Shown: piece by piece, positions 1-9,353 of the stretch
How the letters are laid out: each line of letters begins with the position of its first letter
How positions within the stretch are numbered: the first letter of the stretch is position 1
Assembly: GCA_937925925.1 (NCBI GenBank)
Contig: CALANA010000091.1
Span: 1-64,000, forward strand
Direction: 5' to 3'
Origin: an uncultured Chloroflexales bacterium
GTDB lineage: Bacteria; Chloroflexota; Chloroflexia; Chloroflexales; Chloroflexaceae
DNA: 64,000 nucleotides
Position numbers and translations under genes: made by a program
The notes under the pieces: generated by a model
What the model saw: the letters and a program-made list of their open reading frames with translations, nothing else
The model's database searches: none
What the model was told of the DNA's origin: nothing

Positions 1-106
1 GTTGACACCATTGGCCCGCTATGAAGGGTTTGGAAACTTGCTCCCCAACCTTCCCCCTGCTAGCGGGTAGGTCAGTTGACCGCATTGGCGCGCTATTTGG
101 AACCCA

Positions 107-172
107 GGTGACGGTCACCCCCCGCAGGTTCCGGTTCTCAACCCTTCAGCGTTGCAGGGGGTGACCGTCACC
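107..172. repeat. Inverted repeat, 19-bp arms
   Basis: Arms 107-125 and 154-172 are complementary with one mismatch (GGTGACGGTCACC-type arm, itself palindromic). The loop is about 28 bp. Function unknown; no T-run follows. Confidence 0.7.
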
Positions 173-247
173 TACCCGCCAGGTGGCTTGCAACCCGCAC
201 AACGGCGATAGCGCCGATTGACGCAATAGCCTGCTATAAAGGGGTTA

Positions 248-334
248 GAACCGCTGACCCGCTGACCTCCTGATGACGCTGCACGTGGCGTGAGGAGTTT
301 GAATCGCTGACCCGCTGACCTATTGATGACGCTG
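248..334. repeat. Direct repeat pair, 34-bp unit
   Basis: The unit at 248-281 recurs at 301-334 with four differences, at a 53-bp period. Both begin GAAYCGCTGACCCGCTGACC and end GATGACGCTG. Confidence 0.7.
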
Positions 335-555
335 AACAAGGCGTGTGAGGGGGAGTGAATCGCCGAGGCAGATGAGCATAACCGGCATACCGCCCACTTG
401 CCCGGCAGACAACCGGCACGCAACCGGAGTCCCGGCTTGAGCCGGGCCACCCCCGACACGCGAGTCAGCGTCCTCAGTGTCCTCAGCGCCGCAGCGATTC
501 AAACCTCTGGGGATGGGGCGCGTGGTGGGTACCACTGATGTGCGTTAGAAAGTGA

Positions 556-585
556 TTGACGTAAGCGTTTATATATAACTATAAT
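556..585 (+). promoter_or_regulatory. Sigma70-like promoter of PAS/STAS gene
   Basis: TTGACG (556-561), an 18-bp spacer and TATAAT (580-585) lie 60 bp upstream of the start codon. AAGGAG at 631-636 is the ribosome binding site for the ATG at 645. Confidence 0.6.
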
Positions 586-644
586 AGAGTCACCTTACAT
601 AAGGTGCCGACCAGAGCTATCAATACAACGAAGGAGTCGAGTAC

Positions 645-3053
645 ATGACAACGAGCTTGGAGGAGAAAACCCTCCGGGTTGAGAATGAGCGGCTGCGCCA
701 GCGCATAACTGAACTAGAACAATCCGTGCAGCGTCAAGATGCGCAGATTCATCACTACGAGCAAATCCTTAATATACTTCCCGTAATGGTCATCACCAAA
801 GATACGCGCTCTCGCCTGACCTATGGCAATCAGGCTTTTCGTGATCTATATGGAATGAGCCAGACCGAATTGCAGGGGTTGATCGATGCGGCCTTTAATG
901 ACCCCACCTACACCTTGCAGTATCTTGAAGATGACACCTATGTGCTGCAGACCGGCCAGATACGCGAAGTCGAAGAACTGGTAACTCGGCATGACGGTGT
1001 GGTGCGCGCGGTGCGGACGATCAAAGCACCATTGTATAACCAGGAAGGGCAGATTGATGCTCTGGTGGGAGTGTTTACCGATATTACCGAGCGTAAACAG
1101 ACACAGGCAGCGTTAGAAGCATTCAATGCGGAACTGGCGCAGCAGGTGGCACAACAGACTGCAGCACTCCAGGTGTTCAAAGCACTGGTAGAACATACGC
1201 CCGATGCCGTTGCTATCACTGATGCTGATGGTGTGCTGACCTACGTGAACCCGGCCTTTAAGCAGTTGTATGGCTATGGTGATGCAGCGGTTGGTATGTC
1301 TATTTCGGCCTGCTTTCCACAGACCGAGCAGGCGCGTCTGGCAGAAGTGTTGACGCATATCCAGGAACATGACCTGTGGCAAGGGGTGCTGACACACCAG
1401 CACCAGGAAGGTCGCGTCTTTCCGGGTGAGGCGGCGGTGATGGTGATACGCGACCCACAGGGCAATGTTCAAGCCATGGGAGCTGTTGTGCGTGATATTA
1501 CCATCCGCCAGGAACAAGAGGAAGCGTTGCGTCGCAGCGAGTTGCGCCTGCAAACATTGCTAAAGGCTATTCCTGATATGATACTGCGGATTAGTCAGGA
1601 TCATATCTTCCTGGATTATCAGGAAGCCCTGAATGTGCCAGCCTATGTGCCGCCAGAGGTCTTCCTGGGCAAACATGTGGCGGATGTTCTACCGGCCGAT
1701 GTAGCAGAAATGGTTATGCAGACTGCTGTACAGGTGCTGCGCACGGGCGAGCGCCATATGATCGAATACCAGCTCGCCATGCCTGATGGTCAACATTGGT
1801 TTGATGCCTGGGTGGTAGCCAGTGAGGACAACACCTACATGCTGCTGATCCGCGACAGCACCGAGCGCAAGGAGCAACAGAACCTGCTGCTGAACCTGAA
1901 TGAGCGCCTGAACTTTATTCTCGAAGGGAGCCAGGATGGGGCCTGGGATGCCAACCTGCTAACCGGTGAATTCTACTACTCGCCGCGCTTTGCCGAGATA
2001 CTGGGCTACGATATCGACGAACTTGCCCCAACTATTGATACGTGGATAAGCAAGATGCATCCCGACGATGTGGACAAAGTCAACCAGGTATTCCAGGACT
2101 ATCTGGCCGGACAAACATCGGTGTATGAATACGAAAACCGCATGCGTCACAAATCTGGTACGTGGCTCTGGATTCTAGCGCGGGGCAAGATTACTATGCG
2201 TGATGTGCAGGGCCAGCCGCTGCGTATGGCGGGCACGATCTCGGATATCACTCGGCGCAAGCAGCAGGAGGAAACGCTGCTCTGGTTTCGTCAGGCCATC
2301 CAGAGTATCAGTGATCTTATCGGTATCATGGATATCAAAGGGCAGTCGCTCTATCACAATCAGGCCTTTCTTGATCGACTGGGCTATACGCCCGCCGAAC
2401 TCAATGCGCTTGGTGGCCCGCCAGCGATCTACACTGATCCGCAGCAGGCGGCAGCGGTCTTTGCGGCCCTACAACAGGGGCGTTCCTGGAAGGGAGAGAT
2501 TACCCTGTGCAGCAAGGATGGTACCCATATTCCCATCTTATTACGTGCCGATGTCATCCGCAATGATGCCGGCCAACCTGTTGGCTTTATCGGAGTGCAG
2601 ACCGACATCACTGCGCAAAAACAGGCCGAAGCGGAACGTGCTGCGTTCCAGCAACAAATTATCGACGCTCAACGCAATGCACTCCGTGAACTCTCCTCCC
2701 CGATCATTCCCATCTCGAATGACGTAATGATTATGCCGCTGATCGGGACGATTGACAGCGGACGGGCACACCTGGTGATGGAAACGTTGCTGGAAGGAGT
2801 AGCCGCGTATCAGGCGCAACTGGTCATTATTGACATAACCGGTGTGGCCGTTGTTGATACCCAGGTGGCGCAGGCACTAATCAGCGCGGCGCAGGCGGTG
2901 AAGCTGCTGGGGGCAAAGGTGATGCTAACGGGCATTCAGCCCCGGATCGCGCAGACGCTGGTACATCTGGGGGTTGATCTGAGCGGCCTGATCACGCTCG
3001 GTAGCTTGCAAGCGGGTATTGCGATGGCATTGGGGCGCAACGTGGGTTTATGA
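645..3053 (+). CDS. Multi-PAS protein with C-terminal RsbR-type STAS domain
   Basis: An 802-residue cytoplasmic signalling protein. A short N-terminal coiled coil (about 5-35) precedes five PAS/PAC modules (about 37-150, 178-295, 300-410, 420-535, 540-660). Several end in the PAC-type DIT(E/R)RK linker. The last 130 residues form a STAS domain like RsbR/RsbS stressosome proteins. In the motifs IDITGV and VMLTGI the threonines match the positions phosphorylated by RsbT-type kinases in that family. There is no kinase, GGDEF or HTH domain, so the output should be protein-protein, probably a stressosome-like complex. No RsbS, RsbT or sigma-factor partner is nearby. The start is set by AAGGAG 8 bp upstream and a good promoter. 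The PAS ligands (flavin, heme or none) cannot be read from the sequence. Confidence 0.85.
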   Translation: MTTSLEEKTLRVENERLRQRITELEQSVQRQDAQIHHYEQILNILPVMVITKDTRSRLTYGNQAFRDLYGMSQTELQGLIDAAFNDPTYTLQYLEDDTYVLQTGQIREVEELVTRHDGVVRAVRTIKAPLYNQEGQIDALVGVFTDITERKQTQAALEAFNAELAQQVAQQTAALQVFKALVEHTPDAVAITDADGVLTYVNPAFKQLYGYGDAAVGMSISACFPQTEQARLAEVLTHIQEHDLWQGVLTHQHQEGRVFPGEAAVMVIRDPQGNVQAMGAVVRDITIRQEQEEALRRSELRLQTLLKAIPDMILRISQDHIFLDYQEALNVPAYVPPEVFLGKHVADVLPADVAEMVMQTAVQVLRTGERHMIEYQLAMPDGQHWFDAWVVASEDNTYMLLIRDSTERKEQQNLLLNLNERLNFILEGSQDGAWDANLLTGEFYYSPRFAEILGYDIDELAPTIDTWISKMHPDDVDKVNQVFQDYLAGQTSVYEYENRMRHKSGTWLWILARGKITMRDVQGQPLRMAGTISDITRRKQQEETLLWFRQAIQSISDLIGIMDIKGQSLYHNQAFLDRLGYTPAELNALGGPPAIYTDPQQAAAVFAALQQGRSWKGEITLCSKDGTHIPILLRADVIRNDAGQPVGFIGVQTDITAQKQAEAERAAFQQQIIDAQRNALRELSSPIIPISNDVMIMPLIGTIDSGRAHLVMETLLEGVAAYQAQLVIIDITGVAVVDTQVAQALISAAQAVKLLGAKVMLTGIQPRIAQTLVHLGVDLSGLITLGSLQAGIAMALGRNVGL

Positions 3054-3310
3054 ACCCCGTTGTTCCTTGCTCAGTTTGTACGACGATATGGTAGCATACA
3101 CTGAGGTATGCAGTCGCTCGAATCCGGCGTCTCTCTCGCATAGAGTGAACCGGGTCTGCGCGCTACGAACGAGGCTTGCGGCCAATGTACCAGGGGAAGG
3201 TTTGCACTATGGCGAAACCAATCCGTCAAAGAACTCGCACGTGCCAGCGTGCTTGCCCAGGGGGTTCAATGCTCTATCGCTCTACAACTATGCCCATTGT
3301 CAACAGGAGT

Positions 3311-3383
3311 GGAGTCCCGGCTTGAGCCGGGGTATTACTCCGCCCTGGCTCAAGCCGGGAGTCCGGTTTTTTCACTACTCAAG
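3311..3383. repeat. Family C-like inverted repeat
   Basis: Arms 3311-3328 and 3347-3364 are complementary with one mismatch (CCCGGCTTGAGCC core). The 30-bp tail ending at 3383 is identical to 3791-3820, so the two palindromes flanking the family G element share an end. Confidence 0.6.
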
Positions 3384-3387
3384 GACT

Positions 3388-3668
3388 TATACCAATTTGA
3401 CTTCGACCTTCCGCATCCGTTGGTTCGTCGTACGCTTGCGCATACGACCACGAGACTTCCCTTGGAACGAGCGGTCGCGGGGCAGAGAGGCGTTGCATGC
3501 AACGCCTCTCTGCCGACATCCCCTTGCTGGTGCGGCGCGGCGAAGCCGCGCCGCACCAGAAAACGAACATGGGCGGGGGCCGCAGGCCCCCGCCCCCCCG
3601 CCGCGACGCAGTCTCGTGGAAGGACGCATGGCACGACCATGCGGAAGGGTCACATCGAAACGGTATTA
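3388..3668. repeat. Family G interspersed element
   Basis: An element of about 280 bp with imperfect terminal inverted repeats (ATACC..TTTGA...GACCTTCCGCAT at the left; its complement ending CGAAACGGTAT at the right). Inside are nested palindromes: GGCGTTGCATGCAACGCC, GCGGCGAAGCCGC and a GC-rich GGGGGCCGCAGGCCCCC stem. Related copies are near 28970, 33690, 34240, 37146, 46275 and 61133. There is no coding capacity. Confidence 0.65.
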
Positions 3669-3752
3669 CGCGGTGGGTCATTTGCCGACCGGTTTCGGCT
3701 GCGGTGGTAGGCGCGCACGTCTGTGCGCGTCTCTGGGCGGAGCAACCAGAGG

Positions 3753-3820
3753 CCCGGCTTGAGCCGGGGCGGAGCAATCCCCCGGCTCAAGCCGGGAGTC
3801 CGGTTTTTTCACTACTCAAG
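3753..3820. repeat. Family C-like inverted repeat, second copy
   Basis: CCCGGCTTGAGCC (3753-3765) pairs with GGCTCAAGCCGGG (3784-3796). The downstream tail duplicates 3354-3383 exactly. A family B-like end (ACATACGCGGTCGCTTGAA) follows at about 3850-3876. Confidence 0.55.
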
Positions 3821-3898
3821 CTGACAATGAACGACCGTGTACATCCTGTCATTGAAAGGACATACGCGGTCGCTTGAATGCCCGCACGTTCGACTCCC

Positions 3899-6007
3899 CT
3901 ATGGCTTACTGAACGTGACACTCATGGAAACAGACGGCTTACCAGCAGCGTTTGCCGTAGCCGTGAGTTGATATGTCCCCGATCCCAGCATATCCCAGTT
4001 AGGAACAGTGGCACAGGGGCCATCGCCACCATAGGCACAGTAGGCTGCCTGGCGCTCCAGGCGGCTGTGACTGTAGCTGCCGCTGCCAGCGATCTGCTGG
4101 ATGCTAAACTGAACAGAAGCGATTCCCGCCCCATCACTGGTGCCAACGTCTGGATCGTAGGCGATGGCCTGGAATGCTGTGCCTGCTGCACTCTCTATCA
4201 CTGCGCCGTCGCCTGGTACGGTGATCTGGATGAATAATCTGGCCGGGACAGGGGTATCCGTCGGCGGCGGCGGTGGGACGGGCGTATCCGTCGGTGGTGG
4301 CGGCGGGACGGGCGTATCCGTCGGCGGCGGCGGTGGGACGGGCGTATCCGTCGGCGGTGGCGGCGGGACGGGGGTATCCGTCGGCGGTGGCGGGACGGGG
4401 GTATCCGTCGGCGGCGGCACCGGAGTTCCTGTCGCGGTGGGTGGCGGCGGCACCGGCGTTCCTGTCGCGGTGGGTGTGGGCAACGGGACAGGCGTATTCG
4501 TCGGTGTGGGCGATGGTAGCACACCACCGTTTACAGGTACAACAATGCGTGCTGACTCGGCAGTAATGCCACTCGCGCTGGCATAGGCCTGGTTCACGAT
4601 AGTGCCAGCCAGGGCGTCGTCACGTACCCGAACCAGGATGGTGATAATGGCGGGTGCTGCATCCTGAATGCTCACAAAACACATAACGGTCTGGCCCATT
4701 ACGTCGCATGTGCCGTTGCTGGGTGTCGCTGCCAGTACCTCCAGGCGATTATCCAGAGTGTCCTGCATCGTCGCTATAAAAGCGGGAGTGTTGTAGGTTA
4801 GCAGCGAGATGCTGTAGTTGAACTGCTGGCCGGGATTTGCTGCTGACACCGAAGCCAGTTTGAGAATGTGCAATGAGTCGATTGGTTTTGGCGTCGTTAT
4901 CAGTGTTGGCGTTGATGTCGGTGGAACAGGCGTATCGGTTGGTAGTGGTAGCGGCTCCAGTGTGCTAGTTGGTGTCGGTATGTCGGGCGCAGGCGGCTCG
5001 TCGGGCGCGGGCGGCTCGTCAGGCGCAGGCGGCTCGTCGGGCGCAGGCGGCTCGTCGGGCGCGGGCCGCTCGTCAGGCGCAGGCCGCTCGTCAGGCGCGG
5101 GTGGTGCGGGTGGTGCGGGTGGCGCAGGTGGCGCAGGTGGCGCGGGTGGCGCGGGCGGCGCGGGCGGCGCGGGCGGCGCGGGTGGTGCGGGTGGCACGGG
5201 TGGCGCGGGCGGCGCGGGTGGCGCGGGCGGCGCGGGCGGCGCGGGTGGCGCGGGTGGCGCGGGTGGCGCGGGTGGCGCGGGTGGCGCGGGCGGCGCGGGT
5301 GGGACGAGTGGTGCGAGCGAATCGCTCATTGCAGGCGGCAGTGGATCTGCGGGCGCAGGTGGTACGGGTGGCAACTGATTAGGGGGGATCAATGGTGCGC
5401 CAGGCAGGTTGAGATTGCTCGTTGCCGGTGGCGCGGGCGGTAATGGGTTGGCAGGTGCTGGTGGTACCGGCAGTGTCGTTATCTCGCCAGGTGCTGGTGA
5501 TGGGGCAATCGCTACCACTGCCGCCGTCGCCATGACCGGCTCGCTGGTAGCCACTGCGGTTACGTTGGATGTGGCCGGTGGTGCTGGCTCGCGGGTGCGG
5601 TTCGCGCCGGTTGCGGTCGGGAGCATACGTGCTGCCAGTGGGCGTTGACCCTGTGAGTCCACCGCCTGTGGCAACGGTGGGACCTCAAGTGGTACAAGCA
5701 GACTGGCACCAGGAAGCGGCGTAACTTGACGTAAGATGGCATCACGGGCAGCTTCAACGATAATCTCTTCCTCAAGCTGACCCTGACGCTGGTAGGAGTC
5801 CGGCCACGGTGCATAGTCGGCTTCTAGCAATGACAATAGACTGACGGTATAAGCCCGATTCTGTGGCTCAACCAGCGCCAGCCCGATCGACGAGGTGGTA
5901 ATAATAGCCACAACCGCCAGCACCAGCATACACACCGTCATGATCTGTATTGGCCGCCGTCGTAGTGGACGCAGCCAGAATCTATGCCGCAAGAGCGTTC
6001 GTTGCAT
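3899..6007 (-). CDS. Proline-rich secreted or surface protein with DUF11-like domain
   Basis: About 702 residues from the ATG at 6007. An in-frame start at 6094 would add 29 residues lying wholly inside the upstream kinase gene, so the shorter form is preferred. An N-terminal membrane segment (about 20-45) suggests a signal anchor. It is followed by a spacer, a long APP-repeat tract (about 225-305), DERPAPDE/DEPPAPDE repeats, a beta-rich DUF11-like domain (about 370-475), a second low-complexity tract of TDTPVPPPPP units, and an Ig-like C-terminal domain with a final GSGTYQLTATA-type strand. No sortase motif or lipobox was seen. The start overlaps the histidine kinase stop by 26 bp, so the two genes are translationally linked. 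Role unknown; a wall-spanning stalk carrying Ig domains is plausible. Confidence 0.7.
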   Translation of the reverse strand: MQRTLLRHRFWLRPLRRRPIQIMTVCMLVLAVVAIITTSSIGLALVEPQNRAYTVSLLSLLEADYAPWPDSYQRQGQLEEEIIVEAARDAILRQVTPLPGASLLVPLEVPPLPQAVDSQGQRPLAARMLPTATGANRTREPAPPATSNVTAVATSEPVMATAAVVAIAPSPAPGEITTLPVPPAPANPLPPAPPATSNLNLPGAPLIPPNQLPPVPPAPADPLPPAMSDSLAPLVPPAPPAPPAPPAPPAPPAPPAPPAPPAPPAPPAPPVPPAPPAPPAPPAPPAPPAPPAPPAPPAPPAPPAPDERPAPDERPAPDEPPAPDEPPAPDEPPAPDEPPAPDIPTPTSTLEPLPLPTDTPVPPTSTPTLITTPKPIDSLHILKLASVSAANPGQQFNYSISLLTYNTPAFIATMQDTLDNRLEVLAATPSNGTCDVMGQTVMCFVSIQDAAPAIITILVRVRDDALAGTIVNQAYASASGITAESARIVVPVNGGVLPSPTPTNTPVPLPTPTATGTPVPPPPTATGTPVPPPTDTPVPPPPTDTPVPPPPPTDTPVPPPPPTDTPVPPPPPTDTPVPPPPPTDTPVPARLFIQITVPGDGAVIESAAGTAFQAIAYDPDVGTSDGAGIASVQFSIQQIAGSGSYSHSRLERQAAYCAYGGDGPCATVPNWDMLGSGTYQLTATANAAGKPSVSMSVTFSKP
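4251..4425. repeat. Coding tandem repeat, TDTPVPPPPP units
   Basis: About six near-identical units of 27-33 bp (on the plus strand GGGACGGGCGTATCCGTCGG plus GGN triplets) encode Thr-Asp-Thr-Pro-Val-(Pro)n. The number of GGC/GGT triplets differs between units, as expected from replication slippage. Confidence 0.85.
4976..5312. repeat. Coding tandem repeat, 9-bp APP units
   Basis: Roughly two dozen 9-bp units (GGYGCGGGY on the plus strand) encode Ala-Pro-Pro on the minus strand. They are flanked by 18-bp units encoding DE(R/P)PAP. All changes keep the reading frame. Confidence 0.85.
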
Positions 6008-8618
6008 GACAAGGTACCCCCGGAAGGAAAAGATTGAAAAGACTACCGTCTCCAGGGCGGCTCTCGACCTGAATGGTGCCGCCCTGGCGTTCAATTAACT
6101 CGCGTGTAATAACCAGTCCCAGACCCATACCGCGTGGAGCTGCATTCAGGCTATTGGCGTTGCGTCGCAGACGCTGAAAGAGCTGGGGGAGATCTTCGGG
6201 CGGAATACCTGGCCCAAAGTCACGTATGGCCAGTACCACTCCGCGACCATGGGCACGGGCGACAATGCGCACCGGGGCACCGGCCGCATATTTAATGGCG
6301 TTGTCCAGCAGTTGTTGCAGCGCGACTTTGATCATCCGCGCATCCACCATCACCAGTGGCAAATCGTCGGGGAGATCGACCAGCAGTTCAACCTCAGCCG
6401 CTGCCGCCGCGTCGCGCAGCGAACTGAGCGCGGTTTCAACCACCAGACTGAGGCCAGTAGGCTGGATGTCCATCTCGAGCGAACCGGTCTCAATATTTGC
6501 CACCATCAGCGCCTTATCAATTAACGTACTCATCGCCTGACTCTGGCGCAGGGCCGTATCCACCAGTTCATCCTGCAGCGGCGAGAGCGGGCCACCAATG
6601 CCTTTGCGTAACATATCGGTGGCACCGTGAATAGATGTGAGTGGTGTGCGCAACTCGTGCGCGATCATGGCGATCAGATCGGTCTTGGCCTGGTCAAGCG
6701 CCACTTCATCGCTGATATTGTGCAGAACAATGACCTCCCCCGCGTGCGCACTGGCGGTGGTGGACACGATCGCGCAACTCGCGCTCAACACCTGGCCCTG
6801 CGGCGCGAGATAGCGCGGCTGATCCGAGTGTTGCCCGGCCCGGAGCGCACTGTCAACAATCGGTTTCAGCGGCAACTCATCAAAGTGATAGCGATGCTGC
6901 GTCCAGTCGGATATACCCAGCAACACTTCCGCCGCCGGGTTCATCAGCACCACATAGCGTTCGGCGTCACATACCAGCACGCCATCGGCAATACTCTCAA
7001 GAATCGCACGCCGCCGGTTGCCTTCCGCCTGCACCTCAAGATACAGCCGAATATTATGCAATGCAGTCGCAGTCATGCTGCTAATCGCTGCCAGCGGTTC
7101 CAGCACGCCCGGTGCAAAGGCACCCCGGTATGGGTGAATAATCAGTAACAGCCCGATCGGTCGGCCATGTACCATCAGAGCGGTATAACAGACAGCGGAA
7201 ATATCTGGTGGCAGGCAAAAGGTGCGCAAGCGGCGGGCGTTGGTCGTGGCTACTACTGGACGGGCAGCGCGGCGTACCAGCGCCTGCACCGCAATCTCAT
7301 CCTGAATACGGACTTGACATAATGGCAGGAGCATTTCATCGGCATCGTCGCCCACATAAAACCGCCAGATACCCTGTTCTTCAAGCAGTGCCAGCACCGC
7401 TGCACCGGGTACCAATGGTTGTACGGCTGCATTGGCCTCGGTCAGAATCGCCCCGATCTGCGACTGACTGCTGAGGGCGCGGCTCGTCTGATAGAGATGC
7501 AGCAGGCGTTCGGTCATCTGGTTAAAAGAGCGTGCCAGCAGGCCCAGTTCGTCATTGCTCATAATCGGGCTGCGGCGGCGCAGTTCACCACTGGAGACAG
7601 CACGGGCGGTTGCGACCAGCGTTTCGAGCGGATGCGTAATGCGACGCGAGATGAACAGCCCCATCGCCACCACCGCCACGATCAGCACGATCGCCAGCAG
7701 AATCAGCGGCAGGCGCTGGATAGCCCAGGTGTCAACAATAAAGCTGCGGGGCAAGGCGACTGCAAAGTAGCCATTCATTGTGCGCCGCACTTGCAACGAG
7801 CTATAGGCAAACTGATAGTCACGTCCGTTGATCTCGATCACGCTTTGTACGTGGAGCGGATCGGTGGCGGCGCGTTGCATAACGAGTTGTTCCAGTGCAA
7901 CCACGGGAATGGCAGGGACAATCGCATCACCAGCAATAATCTGGGTAGTAGCGACTGCATAGCCAGCGCCGTCATAAAAGGTGGTGATGCTAGCCTGGCT
8001 GCGGGTCTGTAATGTTTGCAGCAATTGATCTAGCGGCCAGCCAACCATGATCCCGCCCACCAGTTCACCTTCGTGGCGCACCGGGGCCGCGGTATACAAA
8101 AAATCGTCGCGGAACGCCGAAAATTTATCACCAAACGCATCACTGCTGGCACTGACGATCTGCTGCACTATCCACCACTGCGGCAGGTCAGGCACGGGTA
8201 TGCTATCCGGTGGGGCATCAACGCTGGCGGTGGGCGCACGTTGCCAGCTCAGAATCGGGTTGCCCGCCAGGTCAAATGCAACGAGGCGGTAGAGATTGGC
8301 GTTGGCCCAGTGTGGCCGCAACAGCGATGCCAACTGCTGGTCGTTACCCATTGCAAACGCTTCGGCTACACCCTCGGTAAAAGCCATCGCCCGTAGTTGT
8401 TCGATCTGTTGATCTTCAACAGCTACCAGACCGTCACTGGTCACTTGTCCAGCCTCAATCAACCGATTGTCCATCCGATCCTGGAGGGCACCGGTGGTAA
8501 ACCGCACGGCCACAAACGTGGTTGCCACCGTGAGGCATAAAGCCAGCACCAGATAGGGCAGGATGATCTTGTTGCTGATGCGTGTTGAGAAATAACGCAA
8601 GGCTATCTGTAGAAACAT
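5982..8618 (-). CDS. Transmembrane sensor histidine kinase (sensor-HAMP-GAF-PAS-HisKA-HATPase)
   Basis: 878 residues. TM1 is at about 17-40, followed by an extracytoplasmic sensor region of about 260 residues (cache/CHASE-like, not further classified). TM2 is at about 302-325, then HAMP (325-380), GAF (about 395-530), PAS (about 540-640), HisKA with the H-box AHELRTPLTS near residue 655, and HATPase_c with N-box QQLLDNAIKYA, G1 DFGPGIP and G2 GMGLGLVITREL. All catalytic elements are present, so it should be an active kinase. No response regulator is adjacent; the nearest receiver is the single-domain protein at 11357. The gene is upstream of, and overlaps, the proline-rich surface protein, which suggests co-transcription. 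No strong Shine-Dalgarno precedes the ATG. Confidence 0.9.
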   Translation of the reverse strand: MFLQIALRYFSTRISNKIILPYLVLALCLTVATTFVAVRFTTGALQDRMDNRLIEAGQVTSDGLVAVEDQQIEQLRAMAFTEGVAEAFAMGNDQQLASLLRPHWANANLYRLVAFDLAGNPILSWQRAPTASVDAPPDSIPVPDLPQWWIVQQIVSASSDAFGDKFSAFRDDFLYTAAPVRHEGELVGGIMVGWPLDQLLQTLQTRSQASITTFYDGAGYAVATTQIIAGDAIVPAIPVVALEQLVMQRAATDPLHVQSVIEINGRDYQFAYSSLQVRRTMNGYFAVALPRSFIVDTWAIQRLPLILLAIVLIVAVVAMGLFISRRITHPLETLVATARAVSSGELRRRSPIMSNDELGLLARSFNQMTERLLHLYQTSRALSSQSQIGAILTEANAAVQPLVPGAAVLALLEEQGIWRFYVGDDADEMLLPLCQVRIQDEIAVQALVRRAARPVVATTNARRLRTFCLPPDISAVCYTALMVHGRPIGLLLIIHPYRGAFAPGVLEPLAAISSMTATALHNIRLYLEVQAEGNRRRAILESIADGVLVCDAERYVVLMNPAAEVLLGISDWTQHRYHFDELPLKPIVDSALRAGQHSDQPRYLAPQGQVLSASCAIVSTTASAHAGEVIVLHNISDEVALDQAKTDLIAMIAHELRTPLTSIHGATDMLRKGIGGPLSPLQDELVDTALRQSQAMSTLIDKALMVANIETGSLEMDIQPTGLSLVVETALSSLRDAAAAAEVELLVDLPDDLPLVMVDARMIKVALQQLLDNAIKYAAGAPVRIVARAHGRGVVLAIRDFGPGIPPEDLPQLFQRLRRNANSLNAAPRGMGLGLVITRELIERQGGTIQVESRPGDGSLFNLFLPGVPCHATNALAA

Positions 8619-8685
8619 ACTATTTGCCGTTAGTGAGCTACATTGATTTCATGTACAAAAATTAGCTATCAATCACATAAGCTAT

Positions 8686-8850
8686 GCGGTCGCTTGTCGT
8701 TACCGTCTTTGTCGCCTTCAGCAAAGCCGTACCTGGTCTGTTTTCCCCGCCCCTCAAATTTTGGCCATGGGCGAAAACTTGAGGGGAAACAGCGTTTCTG
8801 CCTCGCTGTCCCAGGCGCAAACAGTTGGCGGATGACCCACCGCGTAACTC
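8686..8850. repeat. Family B element (B1)
   Basis: Ends resemble GCGGTCGCTTG and CCACCGCGTAACTCC. The core hairpin has arms about 8750-8765 and 8771-8786 (CCCCTCAAATTTT against GAAAACTTGAGGGG) with two mismatches, so this is a slightly decayed copy. Confidence 0.6.
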
Positions 8851-8956
8851 CTATCAATCAGTGGATCACGGCAAGAATTCTATCGGCATGACAAAGCTCG
8901 TCATGTGCCGTTCTAACGCTTCTTGCGCAGGCCAACAGCAACGTAGGGAGCACATA

Positions 8957-9066
8957 TAGCGTCCTCTTCCAATTATGAACGGGAAATCCAGGCTTGAACC
9001 TGGATGGCGTGTTCTCCGGCGAAAGCCTGGCCTCCGGTCTTTACAACTCATTTTAGGATTGCTATA
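8957..9066. repeat. Family C element
   Basis: About 110 bp ending in TAGGATTGCTATA. It contains the inverted pair AATCCAGGCTTGAACCTGGAT and a GGCCTCCGGTC module. The same ends occur near 29651, 37972, 39577, 44724 and 61017. Confidence 0.65.
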
Positions 9067-9080
9067 GGCTCACTTTAGCA

Positions 9081-9353
9081 GGGCTTACGCCGTCGCTTGA
9101 ACCCAACGTTCCTTCGACAACGCTCAGAGCTTGCCCTGAGCGCAGTCGAACGGGACAAGCTTTTTCGTCGGAGTTTACCCCTTCGACAACGCTCAGAACT
9201 TGCCCTGAGCGCAGTCGAAGGGGGCAGCGGGGAAAAAACTCTTTTTTTCTCTCCCCCTTTTCGCCGAAGGCGAAAAGGGGGAGAGAAAAACAAGAAAGTA
9301 CCGCGCTGCCGCAAGCGAAAAGGCGCAGTGACCAGATCACTGCGTACGTCCTG
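9081..9353. repeat. Family B element (B2)
   Basis: Ends CTTACGCCGTCGC and ACTGCGTACGTCCTG. It carries two copies of the TTCGAC..GCTCAGAGCTTGCCCTGAGCGCAGTCGAA palindrome (about 9114-9150 and 9181-9218). The core hairpin has perfect 17-bp arms, 9249-9265 and 9269-9285, with loop GAA. Confidence 0.75.

Larger units (their letters stand above)
1..555. other. Gene-free repeat-rich left edge
   Basis: No credible coding sequence is visible; short frames on both strands lack a start signal or family resemblance. The stretch is made of diverged short repeats. A motif resembling TTGACNNCATTGGC..GCTAT occurs near positions 1 and 76, an inverted repeat lies at 107-172, and a tandem pair at 248-334. It may be the edge of a longer repeat array that continues outside the window. 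Confidence 0.5.

Noticed and set aside
2200-2727. Plus-strand frame of 175 codons inside the PAS/STAS gene
   Set aside because: Out-of-frame shadow with Arg/Ser-rich composition.
3019-3762. Plus-strand frame of 247 codons after the PAS/STAS gene
   Set aside because: It runs through palindromic repeat DNA, is low complexity and Arg-rich, and has no family resemblance.
4164-4586. Plus-strand glycine/valine-rich frame
   Set aside because: Antisense shadow of the TDTPVPPPPP repeat.
4818-5378. Long plus-strand frame of Gly-Ala repeats (GAGGAGG)
   Set aside because: It is the antisense of the APP-coding repeat of the minus-strand protein; there is no start signal and no non-repeat domain.
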